A stretch of DNA of 64,000 nucleotides, taken from positions 1 through 64,000 of the forward strand of contig CAJQPO010000055.1 in NCBI GenBank assembly GCA_905480225.1, in the 5' to 3' direction. This stretch comes from an uncultured Flavobacteriales bacterium. Its GTDB lineage: Bacteria > Bacteroidota > Bacteroidia > Flavobacteriales_D > Parvicellaceae. A program made the position numbers and the translations under genes. This document shows positions 1-7,736 of the stretch, one piece after another (position 1 is the first letter of the stretch; each line of letters opens with the position of its first letter). The notes beneath the pieces are model-generated. The model saw only the letters and a program-made list of their open reading frames with translations, was not told where the DNA came from and did not search any database.

Positions 1-119
1 CCTAATTCATGTGGACTCATCGCCCGGGGCATCAATATCAAATTGTTAACTGTCCCAACAATTACACCTATATAGAGAACGATGAAGTTCCAATACCCCT
101 GTTTGGCTATAATTCCCAT
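1..119 (-). CDS. Oligosaccharide flippase (Wzx/MOP type), N-terminal fragment
   Basis: A leftward reading frame starts with ATG at 119 and runs off the left edge, so only 39 codons are visible. The peptide begins MGIIAKQGYWNFIVLYIGVI and continues with VNNLILMPRAMSPHELG. This is the typical first helix and loop of Bacteroidota polysaccharide-export flippases of the MOP superfamily, which move lipid-linked glycans across the inner membrane. An AGGA-like sequence lies about 5 bases before the ATG. It is divergent from the pseudaminate operon, which supports a glycan-export role. The assignment rests on a short N-terminus only; a different multi-pass membrane protein is possible. Confidence 0.6.
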   Translation of the reverse strand, partial: MGIIAKQGYWNFIVLYIGVIVGTVNNLILMPRAMSPHEL

Positions 120-482
120 TATCCTATCTAAACTACGTATATGTTGTTGCTAAAACGCAATGCTTTCTCGCAATTATCACCAATCAAATCGTGATATTTT
201 TATTCCTATTACCAAAATGAACGAAAAACAATCATAAGTGTTGTGAAAATAATGTGAACCAACTGCCAATCATAGATGAAAAATTAAATTAAAGTGCAAG
301 TAGAATAAGTATATTTACCTTGTTTTTAACAAAAATGTAATTCAATCAATTATAACAACATTCAAAAATATTTGTCATTAATATAAGTCTAAGTTGATTT
401 TTAAAAACATTAGAACTTGTTAAGACTACATTAACAATTTAGTAATGTCGAATTGAACACATTGCTAAAGGAAAATAATTTT
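120..482. promoter_or_regulatory. Divergent intergenic region, flippase and pse operon
   Basis: This AT-rich stretch of 363 bases separates the leftward flippase from rightward pseB. I find no coding frame of useful length and no RNA gene. By position it must hold the two opposing promoters, but I could not point to a convincing TTTG / TAnnTTTG pair of the Bacteroidota type. An AAAGGAAAA purine run at 467-475 can act as ribosome binding site for the ATG at 483. Confidence 0.5.
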
Positions 483-1493
483 ATGCTAAATAATAAATCT
501 ATCTTAATTACTGGTGGCACAGGATCACTAGGTCAGGCTTTAGTAAAAATGATTTTGCAAAAGTGGCCAGATGTAAAACGACTGGTGGTTTATTCTCGTG
601 ATGAGCAAAAACAATTTCAAATGAACCAACAGTTTCCTGTTGCTCAGCATAAAGCGCTTCGATATTTTATTGGAGATGTGCGAGATTACGAGAGGCTCAA
701 AACTGCTCTTAAGGGGATTGATACCGTGATTCATGCAGCTGCCATGAAACACGTTGATATCGCTGAATACAACCCCATGGAATGTCTGAAAACCAATGTG
801 ATTGGAGCAGAAAATGTTATAAATGCGTGCTTAGAGCTAGATGTTGAAAATGTTGTTGCCTTATCTACTGACAAAGCCGCTGCGCCTATCAATTTATATG
901 GAGCAAGCAAACTTGCCTCTGACAAACTTTTCATAGCTGCTAATAATATTAAAGGATCGAAGAAAATAAAATTTTCAGTTGTGAGATATGGAAATGTTAT
1001 GTGCTCAAACGGTTCGGTGATTCCTTTCTTTCTGAACAAAAAGAAAGAAGGCGTATTGCCTATTACCGAGCCTAAGATGACCAGGTTTAACATCTCTTTG
1101 AATGAAGGTGCAGAATTGGTTTTACATGCCCTAGAGCATGCCTGGGGAGGCGAGCTTTTTGTCCCTAAAATTCCTTCTTACCGAATATCAGATGTCGCCC
1201 AAGCTATTGGTCCCGAATGCGAACACAAAATTATTGGGATACGACCTGGAGAAAAAATTCATGAAGAGATGATAACCGTGTCAGATTCATATTCGACTTA
1301 TGATGTTGGTTCATATTATGTTATTTTACCCCAAGTCGTTAGTTGGGACTTACAAAAGTTTCTTGCCAATTTTAAGGCTTCAAAAGTGCCCGATGGATTC
1401 AATTATAATTCCTTTAACAATAATCGTTTTCTAAGTGTGGATGAAATACGAGACTTGATTGTGAAAAATGTAGATGAAAATTTTGAGATATAA
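483..1493 (+). CDS. pseB: PseB: UDP-GlcNAc 4,6-dehydratase (5-inverting)
   Basis: First enzyme of pseudaminic acid synthesis: it converts UDP-GlcNAc to UDP-2-acetamido-2,6-dideoxy-L-arabino-hexos-4-ulose in the cytoplasm. It is a short-chain dehydrogenase of the FlaA1/PseB group. The NAD(P)-binding glycine motif TGGTGSLG is at residues 10-17, and the STDKAAAP...YGASK active-site block is around residues 128-142. The open frame extends upstream to a TTG at 453. I prefer the ATG at 483 because it places the glycine motif at the usual distance from the N-terminus and has a purine-rich site (467-475) just before it. The stop overlaps the pseC start as TAATG. With pseC, pseF, pseG and pseI following, this is PseB rather than a capsule dehydratase. 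Confidence 0.95.
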   Translation: MLNNKSILITGGTGSLGQALVKMILQKWPDVKRLVVYSRDEQKQFQMNQQFPVAQHKALRYFIGDVRDYERLKTALKGIDTVIHAAAMKHVDIAEYNPMECLKTNVIGAENVINACLELDVENVVALSTDKAAAPINLYGASKLASDKLFIAANNIKGSKKIKFSVVRYGNVMCSNGSVIPFFLNKKKEGVLPITEPKMTRFNISLNEGAELVLHALEHAWGGELFVPKIPSYRISDVAQAIGPECEHKIIGIRPGEKIHEEMITVSDSYSTYDVGSYYVILPQVVSWDLQKFLANFKASKVPDGFNYNSFNNNRFLSVDEIRDLIVKNVDENFEI

Positions 1494-2674
1494 TGAATCC
1501 TATTCCCTACGGTCGGCAATCGATAAGCGATGAAGATGTTCAAGCGGTTATTGATGTCCTTAGATCTGACTTCCTAACTCAAGGACCATGTGTTGCCTTA
1601 TTTGAAAAAGAGTTTGCTAATTATGTCGGATCTAAATATGCCGTTTCAGTTAGTAATGGTACTGCTGCGCTTCACTTAAGTTGTTTGGCACTAGATGTCG
1701 ACAATGGAACAAAAGTCATAACTACCCCCATTTCATTTTCAGCCACTGCCAATTGTATTAGATACTGCAATGGGGAAGTTGTTTTTGCAGACATCAATGA
1801 AGACACGTACACCATAGATATTGATAAAATTAAATCCGTATTAGAATCAGAAGAAAGAGGAACTTTCCAAGGTATAATACCGGTTGATTTTACAGGCAGA
1901 CCTGTTGATATGGAAGCTCTAAGAAAGCTTGCGGATGAATACGGTTTATGGATCATTGCAGATTCATGTCATTCTCCGGGTGGTTCATTTGTTGACTCAA
2001 AAAATCAAATACAGACATGTGGAAATGGCACGTATTCTGATTTATCGATTTTTTCTTTTCATCCTGTGAAGCACATTGCAGCAGGTGAAGGTGGCATGAT
2101 TACCACCAATAATGAAGCCTTGTATCAAAAACTTTTAAAACTTAGGTCACATGGCATTACTAAGGATAGTCAATTTTACCAAAATGACATCGAATTAGCG
2201 GGTGGTTTATCATCCTACCCAGAATGGTATATGGAAATGCAGACTTTAGGATTTAATTACAGATTGACAGACTTTCAGTCTGCATTAGGCATGAGCCAAT
2301 TGTCCAAAGCTAAAGAAGGTATCGCCAAAAGGCGAATGATAGCTGCAAATTATTATCATGCGCTGAAAGACTCCCAATTTTTAATCCGCCAATCTGGATT
2401 AATTGATGGTCATGCCTATCATCTTTACGTGATTGAGGTTAAAGACCGATTAGGGTTGTATAAGTTTCTTCGCAGCAATAATATTTATGCACAAATCCAT
2501 TACATACCCATTCATTTGATGCCTTATTACAAAGCCCGCGGTTGGAAAGATGGTGATTTTCCATATGCTGAAGCATATTATAAGAATTGCATAAGTTTAC
2601 CAATGTTTCCTACATTAACCGCTAAAGAACAAGATTTTGTAATTCAATGCATTAAAGACTATTACAATGAATAG
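1493..2674 (+). CDS. pseC: PseC: UDP-4-amino-4,6-dideoxy-AltNAc transaminase
   Basis: Second pseudaminate enzyme, a PLP-dependent sugar aminotransferase of the DegT/DnrJ/EryC1 family. It places an amino group at C4 of the PseB product using glutamate. Family blocks are visible: SNGTAALHL near residues 59-67, the ADSCHSPGG region near 157-165, and FSFHPVKHIAAGEGG near 187-201, whose lysine (about residue 193) should form the internal aldimine with PLP. Length (393 residues) is normal. The start overlaps pseB by one base and the end overlaps pseF by eight bases, indicating translational coupling. A generic DegT enzyme would look similar; the operon fixes the substrate. Confidence 0.95.
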   Translation: MNPIPYGRQSISDEDVQAVIDVLRSDFLTQGPCVALFEKEFANYVGSKYAVSVSNGTAALHLSCLALDVDNGTKVITTPISFSATANCIRYCNGEVVFADINEDTYTIDIDKIKSVLESEERGTFQGIIPVDFTGRPVDMEALRKLADEYGLWIIADSCHSPGGSFVDSKNQIQTCGNGTYSDLSIFSFHPVKHIAAGEGGMITTNNEALYQKLLKLRSHGITKDSQFYQNDIELAGGLSSYPEWYMEMQTLGFNYRLTDFQSALGMSQLSKAKEGIAKRRMIAANYYHALKDSQFLIRQSGLIDGHAYHLYVIEVKDRLGLYKFLRSNNIYAQIHYIPIHLMPYYKARGWKDGDFPYAEAYYKNCISLPMFPTLTAKEQDFVIQCIKDYYNE

Positions 2675-3362
2675 GCTTTGTATCATACCGGCCCGAGGTG
2701 GCAGCAAAAGAATTCCTCGTAAAAACATACGAGAATTTGCTGGAAAACCCATTATTGCTTTCTCCATTGAAGCTGCTCTGAATTGCGAATTATTTGACGA
2801 GGTAATGATTTCAACGGATGACGATGAAATAGCACAAATTGCCGAAAGTTATGGAGCAAGTGTACCTTTTCGTAGGAATCGCAAAGCTGCGAACGATACA
2901 GCAACGCTTTTAGATGTAATTGAAGATGTGCTTCTGAATTATAAAAACAAAGGCCAGCAGCCAAAAGAAATCTGCTGTTTGCTTGCAACAGCACCATTTG
3001 TGACTATAGAAATGCTTCGTAAAGCTTATAAACTTTTTCAAATTGAAAAATATGATTCCGTTTTTCCTATCGTCAAATTTGATAATCCAATTCAAAGGAG
3101 CTTAAAATTTGAAGGAAAAAAACTACAAATGAATTGGCCTAATAATATCCATCTTAGATCGCAAGACCTAGAAGATTGTTACTATGATTCTGGCTTATTT
3201 TATTGGTTAAATCAACAGCCATTGATTAAGAAAAAACTATGGACAGATAATTCTAGTGCAATTGTATTGAATTCTTTAGTTACACAAGACATTGATACTG
3301 AATCTGATTGGAAATTAGCAGAGTTAAAATATAATTATTTAAAGAATGAGCAGCGAATATAA
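2667..3362 (+). CDS. pseF: PseF: pseudaminic acid cytidylyltransferase
   Basis: Activates pseudaminic acid with CTP to give CMP-Pse, the donor for glycosyltransferases. The N-terminal nucleotide-binding motif IPARGGSKRIPRKN (residues 7-20) is diagnostic of CMP-sugar synthetases of the NeuA/PseF family. The STDDDEIA segment near residue 50 and the YDSGLFYW block near 172-179 also fit. At 231 residues it has the short PseF form without the extra C-terminal domain of some NeuA enzymes. It overlaps pseC by 8 bases and the following methylase by 17 bases. Its position ahead of pseG and pseI does not follow reaction order, as is common in these clusters. Confidence 0.93.
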   Translation: MNRLCIIPARGGSKRIPRKNIREFAGKPIIAFSIEAALNCELFDEVMISTDDDEIAQIAESYGASVPFRRNRKAANDTATLLDVIEDVLLNYKNKGQQPKEICCLLATAPFVTIEMLRKAYKLFQIEKYDSVFPIVKFDNPIQRSLKFEGKKLQMNWPNNIHLRSQDLEDCYYDSGLFYWLNQQPLIKKKLWTDNSSAIVLNSLVTQDIDTESDWKLAELKYNYLKNEQRI

Positions 3363-3978
3363 AACCGAACAAGAGGAATTTTGGGCAGGAACATTTGGTG
3401 ACAGCTATATTAATCGTAACATCAGCGAAGGATACCTAGCGTCTAATATCCATTTATTTTCGAATATATTTAAATCATGTAATAAACACACGTCTTTAAT
3501 TGAATTTGGAGCTAATGTAGGAATGAATCTAAAAGCAATAAAGACACTCCTCCCAACTTGTTCTTTGCATGGTGTTGAAATTAATGAACGGGCCTGCGAA
3601 GATCTTAAGAATGTAATTGGAGCACAAAATGTGTATCATGAATCCATTTTTGATTTCAATCCTACTGATCAGTTTGACATCGTCTTGATTAAGGGTGTGC
3701 TTATACATATCAATCCGGAAAAACTTGACTTAGTTTATGACAAACTTTATAATTCTTCGAAAAAATACATGCTGATTTGCGAGTATTACAACCCCTCTCC
3801 TGTTTCAATTGAATATCGAGGGCATTCAGATCGATTATTCAAAAGAGATTTTGCAGGAGAAATCATGGACCGTTTTACAGATGTCCAACTTGTTGACTAT
3901 GGGTTTGCATATCATCGGGACATTTCTTTTCCACAAGATGATTGCACCTGGTTCTTATTGGAAAAGAACATTGGTTAA
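3346..3978 (+). CDS. Pseudaminic acid biosynthesis-associated methylase
   Basis: A class I SAM-dependent methyltransferase of 210 residues. The N-terminal TEQEEFWAGTFGDSYINRN is characteristic of the family described as pseudaminic acid biosynthesis-associated methylases. SAM-binding motif I is LIEFGANVGMNL near residues 50-61, and the acidic motif II residue is in HGVEIN. The family is known by association with pse genes; its substrate is not settled, to my knowledge. Methylation of a Pse intermediate or of the finished glycan is an inference. It overlaps pseF by 17 bases and ends one base before the next start, so it is translated as part of the operon. Confidence 0.85.
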   Translation: MSSEYKTEQEEFWAGTFGDSYINRNISEGYLASNIHLFSNIFKSCNKHTSLIEFGANVGMNLKAIKTLLPTCSLHGVEINERACEDLKNVIGAQNVYHESIFDFNPTDQFDIVLIKGVLIHINPEKLDLVYDKLYNSSKKYMLICEYYNPSPVSIEYRGHSDRLFKRDFAGEIMDRFTDVQLVDYGFAYHRDISFPQDDCTWFLLEKNIG

Positions 3979-5427
3979 ATGAGTAAAAAAGCGACCATAA
4001 TATTAAGATGTGACGCTAATGCCGAAATAGGATATGGTCATTTATCAAGATCTATTGCGCTATACGAGTTATTGTGTGTTAATTTCAATTGCTTCATTGT
4101 AACCGGTAACAATAATGTAAATCACATCGTTCCAACTCATATTCAGGTAGCGCTTATCCCTATCAATCTAACACCAACTCAAGAAGGAAATTGGCTTCTG
4201 GAAAAATTTTCAAAAAATTGCATTCTTATTACCGATGGATACCAATACAATGAATTCTATCAGCAAGCAATAAAACAACTTTTGATTCCATTGGTCGCTG
4301 TCGATGATTTAGCTGTTCATCATCAATATGCTGATGTAGTTTTGAACCATGCTCCAAAAATAGCAGCAAAAAACTATTCGAAAGAAAGTTATACCCATTT
4401 ATCGCTAGGTTGCCGTTTTGCTATGCTCCGAAGTGTTTTTTACGATAACTTTTTAGAGGAAATTCCCAAAAACAAGTTCAAAAATATTTTCATTTCATTT
4501 GGCGGATCCGATCAAACAAAGATTTGTGTTAATGCAATAAAAGGTTTAGCTAATTACAGCAAGAATATTACCCTTAATATTTTAGTAGGTAATGAGCTGA
4601 TTTCAAATAACATTGCGAAAGATTGTGTAGATACAATTAAACCCAAATTTCACTACGGATTAACCTCCAATGAGGTTTTCGATTTGATTCGACAAGCAGA
4701 CCTTTGTATTGTTTCAGCGAGTACAATTATGCTCGAAGTCGCATCAATTGGTAAACCTTTGATTATTGGCTATTTTGTGAAAAATCAAGCATTCATGTAT
4801 ACAGGAGGTATTGAATCTGGATTAGCACATGGAATTGGTAATCTCAAGGATTTTGACTTCAATACTATACGCAATAAAATAGCCGAATTTGAATCAAAAA
4901 ATTTGCTTGGAGCTATGATGGAAAGACAACGAAAACATTTCCAAAGTCCTATTAGGAATAACATAACTACCCTAATTCAAAGTTTAATCGATCGGCTTAA
5001 CTTTGTGCCAGCAACTGCATCCGATGGTGCATTATTACTCCATTGGCGCAACGACCCAACAACCATTGAAAATAGCATTGTAACCCAAGCGGTTAATCCA
5101 GAAGATCATCACAATTGGTTATCAAAAATATTAAATGATGCCAGTGTACAATTATTTATCGTTCATGCTGACAAAGAAACAATAGGAACGGTTAGAATTA
5201 ATTCTACATTACGAGATAAAGAAATCTCTTGGACCATTGCACCGAATCATAGGGGGAAGGGATATGGAAAAACGATTGTAAATAAACTAGTGAACTCTCT
5301 TGAAGGTACTGTTATTGCACAAATTAAGAATAGCAATATCGCATCTAAAAAAATTGCCGAATACGCAGGTTTAAAAATGGTTTCTGAAACCAATGACCTC
5401 ATTAAATACCAGCTAAAAATATCGTAA
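3979..5427 (+). CDS. PseG-PseH fusion: UDP-sugar hydrolase plus N-acetyltransferase
   Basis: Two pathway steps in one chain. Residues 1 to about 335 are PseG, a GT-B-fold hydrolase that removes UDP from UDP-2,4-diacetamido-2,4,6-trideoxy-L-altropyranose. Its motif GYGHLSRS near residues 18-25 carries the catalytic histidine region, and FISFGGSDQT near 172-181 is the nucleotide-binding block. Residues about 340-480 are a GNAT acetyltransferase like PseH. They begin with WRNDP near residue 355 and contain the acetyl-CoA loop RGKGYGKTIV near 425-434. PseH acts before PseG in the pathway, so the fusion joins consecutive steps. No separate pseH is present in the cluster. The start follows the preceding stop directly, and the stop overlaps pseI as TAATG. 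Confidence 0.92.
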   Translation: MSKKATIILRCDANAEIGYGHLSRSIALYELLCVNFNCFIVTGNNNVNHIVPTHIQVALIPINLTPTQEGNWLLEKFSKNCILITDGYQYNEFYQQAIKQLLIPLVAVDDLAVHHQYADVVLNHAPKIAAKNYSKESYTHLSLGCRFAMLRSVFYDNFLEEIPKNKFKNIFISFGGSDQTKICVNAIKGLANYSKNITLNILVGNELISNNIAKDCVDTIKPKFHYGLTSNEVFDLIRQADLCIVSASTIMLEVASIGKPLIIGYFVKNQAFMYTGGIESGLAHGIGNLKDFDFNTIRNKIAEFESKNLLGAMMERQRKHFQSPIRNNITTLIQSLIDRLNFVPATASDGALLLHWRNDPTTIENSIVTQAVNPEDHHNWLSKILNDASVQLFIVHADKETIGTVRINSTLRDKEISWTIAPNHRGKGYGKTIVNKLVNSLEGTVIAQIKNSNIASKKIAEYAGLKMVSETNDLIKYQLKIS

Positions 5428-6467
5428 TGCAAATTGGGAATCAAAAAATAGGAAAATCGCAATCGGTTTTTATAATTGCGGAACTATCTGCTAATCATAA
5501 TGGATCCTTAGAGGTTGCCCTAGAAACAATTCGTGCGGCCAAACGAGCTGGTGCAGATGCTGTAAAACTGCAAACCTATACACCAGACACCATCACCATT
5601 GATAGCAAAAAACCTGATTTCAAACTAGACTCTGGAACCATCTGGGATGGACAGACGCTCTATGAACTGTATCAAAAAGCATACACTCCGTGGGAATGGC
5701 ACGAGCAATTATTTAAGGTTGCTGTGGACGAAGGAATTCTCTGTTTTTCATCGCCCTTTGACATTAGCGCAGTTGACTTTTTAGAACAATTTGATGTGCC
5801 AGCATATAAAATTGCATCATTTGAAATAACAGATATTCCGCTCATACAATACGTTGCAAGAAAGAAAAAGCCAATTATTATTTCAACCGGAATTGCTGAC
5901 CATACTGATATTCAACTTGCTCTAGATACCTGCTATGCTGAGGGTAATCAGGATGTTGTTCTATTAAAAACGACATCCGAATATCCTGCCAAGATAGCTG
6001 ATGCCAACTTGATTATGATGACTGACATGGCAAAAAAATACACTGTTTTAACAGGTTTATCCGATCACACGTTAGGTTCTGTTGTGCCCATCGTTGCAAC
6101 TGCTATGGGGGCTGCCGTAATTGAGAAACACATTGCCATTGATAAAAGCGAAGGTGTAGATGCTAGTTTTTCTTTAAACGAAAAAGAATTTTCAGAAATG
6201 GTACATGAGGTAAGACTTGCCGAGCAAGCAAGGGGGATTGTTAACTATGATTTAGATGACCGTAAAATAAAAGCAAGAAAATTCGCAAGGTCTTTATATG
6301 TAGTAATGGATGTGAAAAAAGGAGATGTTGTTTCCATGAAGAATGTCAAATCAATTCGTCCGGGATACGGTTTGCACCCTAAACATCTGCATGATATTAT
6401 GGGCAAACGTTTTATTCAAGACGTAAAAAAGGGTGAAAGAATGGAGCTAACAGCTATAGAAACTTAA
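5427..6467 (+). CDS. pseI: PseI: pseudaminic acid synthase
   Basis: Condenses the free diacetamido sugar from PseG with phosphoenolpyruvate to make pseudaminic acid. It is a NeuB-family enzyme with two parts: a TIM barrel, beginning IIAELSANHNGSLEVA near residues 14-29 and including GLSDHTLGSVVP, and a C-terminal SAF (antifreeze-like) domain from about residue 285 (FARSLYVVMDVKKGDVV ... IRPGYGLHP). EKHIAIDK and the DASFSL segment after it are typical of the family. At 346 residues it has the normal length. It starts on the last base of the PseG-PseH fusion. This is the last recognised Pse gene; the following 122 bases break the tight packing. Confidence 0.95.
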   Translation: MQIGNQKIGKSQSVFIIAELSANHNGSLEVALETIRAAKRAGADAVKLQTYTPDTITIDSKKPDFKLDSGTIWDGQTLYELYQKAYTPWEWHEQLFKVAVDEGILCFSSPFDISAVDFLEQFDVPAYKIASFEITDIPLIQYVARKKKPIIISTGIADHTDIQLALDTCYAEGNQDVVLLKTTSEYPAKIADANLIMMTDMAKKYTVLTGLSDHTLGSVVPIVATAMGAAVIEKHIAIDKSEGVDASFSLNEKEFSEMVHEVRLAEQARGIVNYDLDDRKIKARKFARSLYVVMDVKKGDVVSMKNVKSIRPGYGLHPKHLHDIMGKRFIQDVKKGERMELTAIET

Positions 6468-6589
6468 ATGAATTTTAAGGTCATTGATAATAGCTATTGT
6501 TTTATCTCTGAAGTGAGACAAGTGCATATAGATTGCACAAAACAGCAATAGTTTATACTTGAATTGAAAAATATATAAGATGCAACCGC

Positions 6590-7549
6590 ATGAAAAAAAT
6601 TAAGCAATTGCAAAAGATTAAAGAGGTTTATGCCAATGGTGGAAACATTATTCAATACCTAAAATCAATCAATGGTAACCAATCAACCAATACGATTGAG
6701 GATATCATGATTAGCTATGATTTTCAAGCCGGCTCGTACATTAAACAATTGTCAGAAAATCCAGAATTCAAAATAAAATATTGCGCGGCTATTGCAAGCA
6801 TTATTAATCAGCTAGGTAAAATCGAATCTATTATTGAAATTGGTGTAGGTGAAGGAACTACGCTTGGTGTCCTGGCAAAACAATGCAACAACAAATCTCA
6901 TAAATATTTAGGTTTTGACATTTCGTGGTCACGACTGAAATTTGGATTGGATTTCATTTCAGACCTCAACCTTTCAAATGTAGATCTTTTCGTTGCTAAT
7001 CTTTTTGAAATTCCACTTCAGGACAGTTCTATTGATGTTGTATACACATCACATTCCATTGAACCAAATGGAGGAAAAGAAGAAGAGGCATTGCAAGAAC
7101 TTTATCGAATTACCAAAAAATACCTGATCCTGTTAGAGCCCTCTTACGAATTTGCTAATGAAGAAGCTCGAAACAGAATGAAACAGCATGGATACGTAAC
7201 AAAACTATATAAAACAGCCATTGACTTAGGAATGAAAGTAGTTGAACATCGGTTATTTGATTACTCAGCAAACCCCTTAAATCCAACGGGCTTAATGATT
7301 ATCGAAAAAGAGAAATCATCTACTAACTCTTCGGAACTTGTTTGCCCTATCACCTTTCATTCCTTAGATAAAATAGACGATACAATACTGTATTCAAAGG
7401 AAAGTGGCCTTTCTTATCCCATAATGAGCAACATACCTGTTTTACTCAAAGAGAACTCCATGTTAGCCACACATTTACTCACGGATTACGAGTTATTTAA
7501 AATGGAAAATAGCCTCCATTTTGACGCAATCAAAAATATTGATCAATAA
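6590..7549 (+). CDS. SAM-dependent methyltransferase with Trm112-like C-terminal domain
   Basis: Residues about 80-210 form a class I methyltransferase fold with motif I IIEIGVGEGT and a Methyltransf_11-like core (VYTSHSIEPNGG, then LYRITKKYLILLEP). Residues about 245-290 (LVCPITFHSLDK ... YPIMSNIPVLL) resemble a Trm112p-like domain, although only one cysteine remains, so zinc binding is doubtful. It is separated from pseI by 122 bases that hold only a 27-codon frame at 6468. By location it probably acts on the same glycan or lipid carrier, but no substrate can be read from the sequence. Confidence 0.75.
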   Translation: MKKIKQLQKIKEVYANGGNIIQYLKSINGNQSTNTIEDIMISYDFQAGSYIKQLSENPEFKIKYCAAIASIINQLGKIESIIEIGVGEGTTLGVLAKQCNNKSHKYLGFDISWSRLKFGLDFISDLNLSNVDLFVANLFEIPLQDSSIDVVYTSHSIEPNGGKEEEALQELYRITKKYLILLEPSYEFANEEARNRMKQHGYVTKLYKTAIDLGMKVVEHRLFDYSANPLNPTGLMIIEKEKSSTNSSELVCPITFHSLDKIDDTILYSKESGLSYPIMSNIPVLLKENSMLATHLLTDYELFKMENSLHFDAIKNIDQ

Positions 7550-7736
7550 AAATTTCGACACAATCATTACTCATTGTCATTTTAATCCTAAATATTATTA
7601 GGAATACATGTTTACCAAAAACAGTCGAATCACATATTAGACTGAAAACCCAATAGCAACTACATATTTATTTTAACAACGCAATAATTTGAAGTTATTG
7701 CGTAATTTAGATTGTTCAACTACGATAACAAAACGC

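Noticed and set aside
6468-6551. 27-codon frame directly after pseI (MNFKVIDNSYCF...)
   Set aside because: It begins right at the pseI stop, but it is short, has no recognisable similarity and no clear ribosome binding site. It may be chance or a remnant.
7574-7605. CCTAA-ATATTA-TTAGG hairpin after the methyltransferase gene
   Set aside because: The stem is only 5 bp and AT-rich, with no T-run after it; too weak to call a terminator.
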